From assembly GCA_938091275.1 (NCBI GenBank), contig CALKMY010000097.1:1-6614 (forward strand): a DNA stretch of 6,614 nt, in the 5' to 3' direction. The first letter of the stretch is position 1. Every line of letters begins with the position of its first letter. Under the pieces are notes generated by a model. That model ran no database searches. It had not been told where the DNA came from and saw only the letters and a list, made by a program, of their open reading frames with translations. Positions 1-4,563 of the stretch are shown piece after piece. Source of the stretch: Candidatus Nanopelagicales bacterium. Lineage in GTDB: Bacteria > Actinomycetota > Actinomycetes > S36-B12. Made by a program: the position numbers and the translations under genes.

Positions 1-78
1 GACGACGGGGTCTCCGCCTTCGAGGACCGAGACGACCGAGTTGGTCGTTCCCAGGTCGATACCTACTGCTCGAGCCAT
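1..78 (-). CDS. dnaK: Chaperone protein DnaK (Hsp70), N-terminal fragment
   Basis: Only the first 26 codons lie in the window; the gene runs off the left edge. The reverse strand reads MARAVGIDLGTTNSVVSVLE followed by GGDPVV. The GIDLGTTNS stretch is the phosphate-1 nucleotide-binding motif that opens the Hsp70 ATPase domain, and the match to actinobacterial DnaK is immediate. The start is the ATG at 78-76, preceded by a good ribosome binding site (AAGGAG, 89-94). DnaK is the cytosolic ATP-dependent chaperone that works with DnaJ and GrpE. In actinobacteria dnaK is usually the first gene of dnaK-grpE-dnaJ-hspR and is repressed by HspR; the HAIR element at 216-236 fits that control. The rest of the operon would lie to the left and is not visible. 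Confidence 0.95.
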   Translation of the reverse strand, partial: MARAVGIDLGTTNSVVSVLEGGDPVV

Positions 79-88
79 GGTGGCTTCA

Positions 89-94
89 CTCCTT
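89..94 (-). promoter_or_regulatory. Ribosome binding site of dnaK
   Basis: On the minus strand AAGGAG stands 10 bases before the dnaK ATG, a strong match to the 16S rRNA tail. It supports the start chosen for dnaK and contrasts with most other starts in this window, which have weak or no Shine-Dalgarno sequences. Confidence 0.75.
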
Positions 95-119
95 GCTCTC
101 TTCTTCTCCGGCCAGGGTC

Positions 120-141
120 GGGGCGGGAGTGCTCCCGCCCC
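120..141. repeat. Perfect inverted repeat (GC-rich hairpin) in the dnaK leader
   Basis: Two 10-base arms, GGGGCGGGAG and CTCCCGCCCC, are separated by only TG. On the minus strand it lies about 40 bases upstream of the dnaK start codon, inside the expected 5' untranslated leader. The tight turn means the end of the stem must open to make a loop, but the G+C-rich arms should still pair strongly in RNA. No run of T follows it on either strand, so it is not a canonical intrinsic terminator. It could stabilise the mRNA, slow transcription, or be a protein-binding palindrome. The centre contains GAGTGCTC, which resembles half of the HrcA operator CIRCE, but the rest of CIRCE is absent. Confidence 0.6.
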
Positions 142-209
142 TATCCCCTCCGGGTGGTCTCATAACTCCAGTGTGACTCATCACGACCCCAAATTGCAAA
201 TTCGGGCGC

Positions 210-215
210 ATAATA
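210..215 (-). promoter_or_regulatory. Possible -10 box of the dnaK promoter
   Basis: The minus strand reads TATTAT at 215-210, directly downstream of the HAIR element, and would give a leader of about 125 bases before dnaK. No good -35 box is seen 16-18 bases upstream (TATATG at best). A bound HspR on the adjacent HAIR would cover the spacer, which fits repression. This is inferred from position and one hexamer only. Confidence 0.3.
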
Positions 216-236
216 CTTGAGTCTGGTGGACTCATA
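216..236. promoter_or_regulatory. HAIR element (HspR operator)
   Basis: The plus strand has CTTGAGT, seven bases, then ACTCATA. The consensus of the HspR-associated inverted repeat is CTTGAGT-N7-ACTCAAG, so the left half is perfect and the right half matches five of seven, with the exact spacer. It lies upstream of dnaK, where actinobacterial HspR, a MerR-family repressor, binds to shut off the dnaK operon at normal temperature. Because the next gene on the plus strand is divergent, the same site could also affect that gene; this second point is inference. Confidence 0.82.
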
Positions 237-240
237 TAAG
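235..240 (+). promoter_or_regulatory. Possible -10 box for the Fe-S protein gene
   Basis: TATAAG at 235-240 overlaps the right edge of the HAIR element and is the best -10-like hexamer on the plus strand upstream of 370. No convincing -35 hexamer stands 16-18 bases before it. If real, it would give a leader of roughly 120 bases carrying the palindromes at 257-302. A second weak candidate is the CAATATG stretch at 322-328. Neither is strong. Confidence 0.2.
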
Positions 241-288
241 AAAACCCGCTGGTAGTGGGAAAACTTCCCCCTGCAGGGCCCGATCGGC

Positions 289-302
289 GTGATGTAGATC
301 AC
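289..302. promoter_or_regulatory. CRP/GlxR-family-like binding site
   Basis: The sequence GTGATGTAGATCAC is GTGA-N6-TCAC, the core of the CRP consensus TGTGA-N6-TCACA; seen another way it is GTGAT-N4-ATCAC with five-base arms. Only the outermost consensus bases differ (C on both sides). It sits 67 bases upstream of the GTG start of the Fe-S protein gene. Actinobacteria carry CRP-family regulators (GlxR in Corynebacterium, Rv3676 in M. tuberculosis) that recognise this core. If transcription began near 334-337, the site would be centred about 40 bases upstream, a class II activator position. FNR-type sites (TTGAT-N4-ATCAA) are related, so the exact regulator is uncertain. Confidence 0.45.
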
Positions 303-369
303 CCGCCCAAGGGGCTCGGATCAATATGCGTCCCCTGCCGCAGCTCCGTGCCCCTAGTAGCGTGCTCGC

Positions 370-2556
370 GTGAGTACCGCCCTCGCTGCGGCCTTGACGG
401 TCATCGCCGCGATTGCCACCGTGGTGGCGATCGTCCTCTTTGCTCGGACCCTCGCCGGGATGGTGCGCACCTACCGTGGAGGGCAGCCCACCCATAGGTC
501 GGACAACCCAGGACAGCGCACCGCCACCCTGCTGCGTGAGACCCTCCTGGCCAGTCGCCTCAAGCAGCAACCGGTGGGGGCCATCGTCGCCACCGCGCAC
601 TGGATCGTGCTGATCGCTTTCTTCGTCCTGTTCTTAACGCTCGTCACGGCGTACGGCCAGCTTCTCAATCCTGATTTCGTGATTCCCCTCCTCGGCCACT
701 TCCCCCCATTCGAGTGGCTGGTCGAAGGCCTCGCCTGGCTCATGGTGCTGTCGATCGTGTTCCTCATCGCGCTGCGCGTGTCCAATCGGCCGGACTCCAA
801 AGGACGAAACTCGCGCTTCTTCGGTTCGACTATGTGGCAGGCCTACTACGTCGAGATAACGATCCTCCTTGTCGGCGTCTGCGTCATTGCCTTGCGAGCA
901 ATGGAGTACGCACTCGGCTCTTCTCAGGGTGCGTCGTGGGCCAGTGCCGTGCACTTCCCCTTCACAGCGTGGATCGGATCCGGGCTCGCGCAGACACCCG
1001 AGGCCACCCTCGAAACCGGCATCGCTGTCGTGGCGTTCATCAAGATCGCCGTATCCCTGGCCTGGTTGATCACTGTCGCAGCGCAACCGACGATGGGCGT
1101 TGCCTGGCACCGCTTCTTGGCGTTCTTCAATGTGTGGTTCCAGCGCAATACCGACGGCCGACCAGCACTCGGTCCCCTGCAACCTATCGCCGTCAAGGGT
1201 GAGGCCATCGATTTCGAGAACATCGACGACCTCGACGATGATGCGTCCCTCGGTGTTGGCACGATCGGTGATTTCACGTGGAAGGCGTTGCTCGACGTCA
1301 ACACGTGCACCGAGTGCGGCCGGTGCCAAAGCCAGTGCCCAGCCTGGAACACCGAGAAGCCACTCAGCCCCAAATTGTTGACTCTTGCTCTTCGCGAGCA
1401 GTCCCACGCCGCGGCTCCCTGGTTACAGGCTGCGTCGGACCAACGCTCCGATCTCCACGAGGACATCCTCGGGATCGCCGAGCGACAACTGATCGCGGAC
1501 GGTGACGGCGACCCCTGGGCGCAAACATCCGGTGGCGTGATGAGTCCGGATGTTCTGTGGAGTTGCACCACCTGCGGAGCCTGCGTACAGCAGTGCCCGG
1601 TCGATATTGCACACATCGATCACATCGTCGATATGCGTCGCTATCAGGTGCTGATGGCGAGCGAGTTCCCGAACGAACTCAACGGCCTGTTCAAGAACAT
1701 CGAGAACAAGGGCAACCCCTGGGGGATGAACGCATCCGACCGCAACGCGTGGATCGAAGAGGTCGACTTCCCCGTGCGCGTCTTCGGCATGGATGGTGAA
1801 GACGAAATTCCCGCAGACGTCGAGTATCTGTTCTGGGTTGGCTGCGCTGGAGCATTCGAGGATCGGGCGAAGCAGACAACGAAAGCCGTTGCCGAACTCC
1901 TGCACATGGCCGGGGTCGAATTCATGGTGCTCGGCGAGGGCGAGACCTGCAACGGAGATCCGGCTCGACGTGCCGGGAACGAATTCCTCTTCCAGATGCA
2001 GGCTATGCAGAACGTCGAGGTGCTCAACGAAATCAAGGCCACGAAGATCGTCGTGACGTGCCCGCACTGCCTGAACACCCTCGGCAGGGAATACCCACAG
2101 CTTGGCGGCCATTACGAAGTCGTGCACCACACGGAGCTGCTCAACTCACTCGTCGACGCCGGCAAGATCACGGCCGTCAAGCCCGTGGCTCGCACCGTGA
2201 CCTACCACGATCCGTGCTACCTCGGTCGACACAACGACGTCATCACACCACCACGCGCACTGATCGGTGACACGGGAGCTTCGCTCACCGAGATGCCGCG
2301 TCATGGCAAGCAGTCCTTCTGCTGCGGCGCGGGCGGTGCCCGGATGTGGATGGAGGAGAAGATCGGCACGGCGGTCAATAAGACCCGGGCCGACGAAGCC
2401 ATCGCTACCGGTGCTCAGACGGTTGCCGTCGCCTGCCCGTTCTGCTCGGTGATGATGAGTGACGCCGTCGCCGCAAAGCAGCAAGACGGCGGGGCCGAGG
2501 GTGTGGAAGTCACGGACGTGGCGCGCTTGATGCTTCAGTCCGTAAAGAGTGACTGA
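370..2556 (+). CDS. Membrane-anchored heterodisulfide-reductase-like Fe-S protein (Rv0338c type)
   Basis: This 728-residue protein has an N-terminal membrane part and a C-terminal iron-sulfur part. Hydrophobic segments lie near residues 3-24, 70-95, 118-137, 161-178 and 215-238, resembling a NarI/HdrE-like cytochrome b module; H77 lies in the second, so a haem is possible but not shown. Two ferredoxin-type [4Fe-4S] motifs follow: C313, C316, C319, C323 and C399, C402, C405, C409. Two cysteine-rich CCG domains close the protein, C492/C527/C564-C567 and C616/C651-C652/C689-C692, as in HdrB/GlpC. The family moves electrons between a cytosolic partner and the quinone pool or thiols; its substrate is not established. 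The M. tuberculosis relative is Rv0338c. GTG at 370 is the first possible start after an in-frame stop at 358-360 and keeps the first membrane helix, but there is no clear ribosome binding site. The gene is divergent from dnaK and converges on dcd. Confidence 0.88.
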   Translation: MSTALAAALTVIAAIATVVAIVLFARTLAGMVRTYRGGQPTHRSDNPGQRTATLLRETLLASRLKQQPVGAIVATAHWIVLIAFFVLFLTLVTAYGQLLNPDFVIPLLGHFPPFEWLVEGLAWLMVLSIVFLIALRVSNRPDSKGRNSRFFGSTMWQAYYVEITILLVGVCVIALRAMEYALGSSQGASWASAVHFPFTAWIGSGLAQTPEATLETGIAVVAFIKIAVSLAWLITVAAQPTMGVAWHRFLAFFNVWFQRNTDGRPALGPLQPIAVKGEAIDFENIDDLDDDASLGVGTIGDFTWKALLDVNTCTECGRCQSQCPAWNTEKPLSPKLLTLALREQSHAAAPWLQAASDQRSDLHEDILGIAERQLIADGDGDPWAQTSGGVMSPDVLWSCTTCGACVQQCPVDIAHIDHIVDMRRYQVLMASEFPNELNGLFKNIENKGNPWGMNASDRNAWIEEVDFPVRVFGMDGEDEIPADVEYLFWVGCAGAFEDRAKQTTKAVAELLHMAGVEFMVLGEGETCNGDPARRAGNEFLFQMQAMQNVEVLNEIKATKIVVTCPHCLNTLGREYPQLGGHYEVVHHTELLNSLVDAGKITAVKPVARTVTYHDPCYLGRHNDVITPPRALIGDTGASLTEMPRHGKQSFCCGAGGARMWMEEKIGTAVNKTRADEAIATGAQTVAVACPFCSVMMSDAVAAKQQDGGAEGVEVTDVARLMLQSVKSD

Positions 2557-2569
2557 GCGCGAGGGTTCG

Positions 2570-3145
2570 TTAGACCTGGGTGCGGTGAAAGTTCGCGAAC
2601 GAGCGTGATGGTGTCGGTCCGCGCTGACCTTGATAGCGAGACCCGTACTTCTCCGATCCGTACGGGTGCTCGGCGGGGGATGACAGCCGGAACAAACACA
2701 ACTGTCCGATCTTCATGCCCGGGTACAGCGTGATCGGAAGGGTCGCCACGTTCGACAGCTCGAGCGTCACATGACCGGAGAAACCCGGATCGATGAATCC
2801 CGCCGTCGAGTGAGTGAGCAAACCCAGGCGCCCCAAGGACGACTTTCCTTCGAGGCGGCCGGCGACGTCATCGGGGAGCGTCACCACCTCGAAAGTAGAT
2901 CCGAGCACGAACTCACCGGGGTGCAGGATGAACGGCTCATCACCCTCGGGCTCGATTAACCGGGTCAGGTCTGGCTGCTCCACGCTCGGATCGATGTGCG
3001 GGTACTTGTGGTTCTCAAACACCCGGAACCAGCGATCCAATCGCACGTCGATGCTCGACGGCTGGATCATTCCCTCGTCGTAGGGGTCAACCTGCACCCG
3101 CTCAGCGGTAATCTCCGCCTTGATATCCCGGTCACTCAGCAGCAC
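2570..3145 (-). CDS. dcd: dCTP deaminase, probably bifunctional (dUMP-forming)
   Basis: The 191-residue protein aligns by eye end to end with M. tuberculosis Dcd (Rv0321), including MLLSD at the start, QPSSIDVRL (28-36), HPGEFVLGST (75-84), GKSSLGRLGL (100-109), STAGFIDPGFSG (113-124) and the tail YQGQRGPTPSRS. S102, R106 and E129 correspond to E. coli Dcd S111, R115 and E138, the last being the catalytic general base; A115 is the conserved alanine of the hinge loop. The M. tuberculosis enzyme both deaminates dCTP and hydrolyses the product to dUMP plus diphosphate, supplying thymidylate synthesis and keeping dUTP low; the close match suggests the same here. The start is GTG at 3145-3143, chosen because MLLSD is the family's usual beginning; no good Shine-Dalgarno sequence precedes it. 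It lies 21 bases after the nucleotidyltransferase gene and may be co-transcribed with it. Confidence 0.95.
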   Translation of the reverse strand: MLLSDRDIKAEITAERVQVDPYDEGMIQPSSIDVRLDRWFRVFENHKYPHIDPSVEQPDLTRLIEPEGDEPFILHPGEFVLGSTFEVVTLPDDVAGRLEGKSSLGRLGLLTHSTAGFIDPGFSGHVTLELSNVATLPITLYPGMKIGQLCLFRLSSPAEHPYGSEKYGSRYQGQRGPTPSRSFANFHRTQV

Positions 3146-3166
3146 CAGGAAAGGCTACCGAAGGGT

Positions 3167-3616
3167 CTATTCCAGGCCTTCGAGAATCTGGATATCCACG
3201 AGATCCTGCGGTCGAGCACTTGCCTGCTTGTTTCGCTTGAGCCCCTCCCGGCCGATAAACGGGAGCTCTAGCCCTGCTACTTCGACGGAAAGACGATCCG
3301 CCCAACATTCCTCAAAGTCAACTCCCGAAGGTGTCGTCAAGAGATCTACCCGATTCGGTGGATACCCCAGCTGCACCACGACGTCTTCGTCAAGGAAGTC
3401 GTTCGCAGTCAATCCCAAATCGCCAAAGCCGAAGTCGGTTAGCGCCTCAACCACTGAGTTCGCGTTTGACGAGTCCGGCCACACCCAAATATCCAGGTCT
3501 TTCGTCATGCGCGGGTGACCGTGGGCCGCCAGCGCCCATCCACCGACTATCAGGTAACGGACGTTATGACGGGCGAAGCACTCGAGCAACTCTTGGAAGT
3601 CGCGGCTCAGTCTCAT
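3167..3616 (-). CDS. Nucleotidyltransferase-fold protein (MNT/AbiEii-like superfamily), possible toxin-antitoxin partner
   Basis: The 149-residue protein shows the DNA-polymerase-beta nucleotidyltransferase signature: YLIVGGWAL (21-29) holds the Gly-Gly, T38-K39-D40-L41-D42 gives the two metal-binding aspartates, and R89-V90-D91-L92 the third acid. The catalytic triad therefore looks intact. The C-terminal part has the recurring NKQA...RPQDLVDI pattern (129-142). Such short proteins are numerous and often annotated only as nucleotidyltransferase; relatives include MNT antitoxins and AbiEii/MenT toxins that modify RNA or proteins. No substrate can be named. The ATG at 3616-3614 has a purine-rich GAGGGG about seven bases upstream and starts at the family's usual MRLSRDF; the frame is open upstream to 3745, but that extension does not look like protein. 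It overlaps the preceding small gene by 53 bases and precedes dcd by 21. Confidence 0.82.
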   Translation of the reverse strand: MRLSRDFQELLECFARHNVRYLIVGGWALAAHGHPRMTKDLDIWVWPDSSNANSVVEALTDFGFGDLGLTANDFLDEDVVVQLGYPPNRVDLLTTPSGVDFEECWADRLSVEVAGLELPFIGREGLKRNKQASARPQDLVDIQILEGLE

Positions 3617-3755
3617 CCGTCCACCCCTCGTATTCCCGGCGCAGTTCAACCAGGAACTGCAACCGCTCCTCGGCTGGTCGAGACGACCAATACTCAAGGT
3701 CCGAGTCGTTGGCCGCCATCGACTTTTTCGTGACGACCCGCACAATGGAACTCAT
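3564..3755 (-). CDS. Small protein (63 aa) paired with the nucleotidyltransferase; possible antitoxin or cofactor
   Basis: The protein begins MSSIVRVVTKKS and has an acidic, helix-prone centre, DSDLEYWSSRPAEERLQFL (17-35), then a basic tail ending PRLPRVARVLRPS. I recall this layout (basic start, D/E-YW-S-PEER-L core, R-V-V tail) as typical of small proteins encoded directly upstream of this nucleotidyltransferase family. It contains no histidine, so it cannot carry the RX4-6H motif of HEPN toxins and is not the usual HEPN partner of MNT proteins. Nor is it a winged-helix protein like AbiEi. The ATG at 3755-3753 has no Shine-Dalgarno sequence; TACCAT seven bases upstream could be a -10 box giving a leaderless mRNA. 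The frame is open further upstream, into the end of the AraC gene, but the family pattern starts here. A role as antitoxin or regulator of the nucleotidyltransferase is inference from gene order only. Confidence 0.65.
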   Translation of the reverse strand: MSSIVRVVTKKSMAANDSDLEYWSSRPAEERLQFLVELRREYEGWTDETEPRLPRVARVLRPS

Positions 3756-3792
3756 GTCGCTAATGGTACTCGCGACAACTGCACGTGTTTCG

Positions 3793-4530
3793 TCATCGTG
3801 AACGTCGATAGGCGCCTGGAGTGAGCCCCAACACCGACCGAAACTGACGAGTAAACGACGCCTGGTCGTAAAACCCACACTCCGCGGCCACATCACCCAT
3901 CGACATGGACGTCGTGCTGATGAGGTGCACTGCCTGCTCCAAGCGAAGGCGCTGTAAAAGTTTCTGTGGCGGAATCCCCAGCGTGCGCCGGCAAAGCCGC
4001 TCGAGTTGCGTGCTCGACAGCCCAGCCACCCGCGCCATCTCGGCTACCCGCCACCCGTGGTGAATGTCCCGACGGACAGCAGCAATCACACCCGCCAACC
4101 CCGCGTGCGCGCTATTCACCTGCGACTGCAGGTCAATGGACAACACGGCAACACCAACGACGACGCCCCCATCACGCAACGCGGACTTGTTGGTGACGTA
4201 CCAACCCATCGAGCCATCCGCACGCACGATCAGTTCCAGTTGTCCCCGTAGCGCCTTCCCGGTGGCGATTACTTCGGCATCTTGGGCGGCATAGGAATCG
4301 GCCATCGCGGCCGGAAAGAACTCGTGCACTCGATGGCCGACGATTCGATCGGCCGCAAGGCCAACTCGCTCGCAAAATCCCTCATTCACGAACACGTATC
4401 GACCATCGAGCCCCTTAGCTGATGCCATCACCTGAGGAATCCCCGCAACCAACTCCGTGAAGGGACGCAGCACCTGATCGGGTATCGGCTTTTGTATTAA
4501 TTCGACAGCCACGGGGCCACTGTGGCACAA
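3793..4530 (-). CDS. AraC-family transcriptional regulator with PAS domain, probable regulator of putA
   Basis: The N-terminal part (about 20-135) reads as a PAS sensor: residues 39-53 (KGLDGRYVFVNEGFC) and the following RIVGHRVHEFFP are typical PAS_4 features. The C-terminal 100 residues form an AraC/XylS DNA-binding domain with two helix-turn-helix units, VAEMARVAGLSSTQLERLCRR (162-182, in part the first recognition helix) and the second around 210-235 ending in the family signature GLTPGAYRR (235-243). PAS domains bind small ligands or sense redox; no ligand is visible. It lies head to head with putA, and AraC-type regulators control proline catabolism in other bacteria (PruR of Pseudomonas), so control of putA is a reasonable inference. 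The longest frame begins at a TTG (4530), leaving only 33 bases before putA and no ribosome binding site; GTG codons at 4512 and 4473 are alternative starts and would leave room for promoters. Thirty-seven bases separate it from the next gene. Confidence 0.85.
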   Translation of the reverse strand: MCHSGPVAVELIQKPIPDQVLRPFTELVAGIPQVMASAKGLDGRYVFVNEGFCERVGLAADRIVGHRVHEFFPAAMADSYAAQDAEVIATGKALRGQLELIVRADGSMGWYVTNKSALRDGGVVVGVAVLSIDLQSQVNSAHAGLAGVIAAVRRDIHHGWRVAEMARVAGLSSTQLERLCRRTLGIPPQKLLQRLRLEQAVHLISTTSMSMGDVAAECGFYDQASFTRQFRSVLGLTPGAYRRSR

Positions 4531-4541
4531 GACAAGGCCCC
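4513..4541. promoter_or_regulatory. Nested palindromes between araC and putA, candidate operator
   Basis: GGGGCC at 4513-4518 and GGCCCC at 4536-4541 form a 6-base inverted repeat with 17 bases between. Inside the loop TGTGGCACA (4521-4529) is itself a 4+1+4 palindrome. The block overlaps the first codons of the longest araC frame and ends 22 bases before the putA ATG. It could bind the divergently encoded AraC/PAS regulator or a CRP-like protein, but AraC-family operators are usually direct repeats, so the assignment is tentative. Confidence 0.3.
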
Positions 4542-4563
4542 CGACCTAGGGAACGCTTCAACC

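Noticed and set aside
120..141. Intrinsic terminator or CIRCE element
   Set aside because: No T-run follows on either strand, and CIRCE needs TTAGCACTC-N9-GAGTGCTAA; only the short GAGTGCT core is present and the spacer is wrong.
159..182. Possible second HspR site made of ACTCAT-like half sites upstream of dnaK
   Set aside because: ACTCAT recurs at 176-181 but no inverted CTTGAGT half lies seven bases away, so only isolated half-site resemblance remains.
255..497. 80-codon plus-strand frame starting in the dnaK/Fe-S intergenic region
   Set aside because: It overlaps the start of the Fe-S gene in another frame, has no ribosome binding site and an Arg/Cys/Pro-rich product with no similarity I recognise.
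634..1407. Long open frame on the minus strand (257 codons) inside the Fe-S protein gene
   Set aside because: It lies opposite a protein with clear membrane helices and cysteine motifs. Its translation is rich in Arg, Glu and Gly with no recognisable domain, as expected for an antisense frame in high-GC coding DNA.
3331..3801. Plus-strand frame of 156 codons across the small-protein/nucleotidyltransferase pair
   Set aside because: Its product is Ser/Arg/Pro-rich low-complexity sequence typical of a shadow frame, while the minus strand has a clear nucleotidyltransferase signature.
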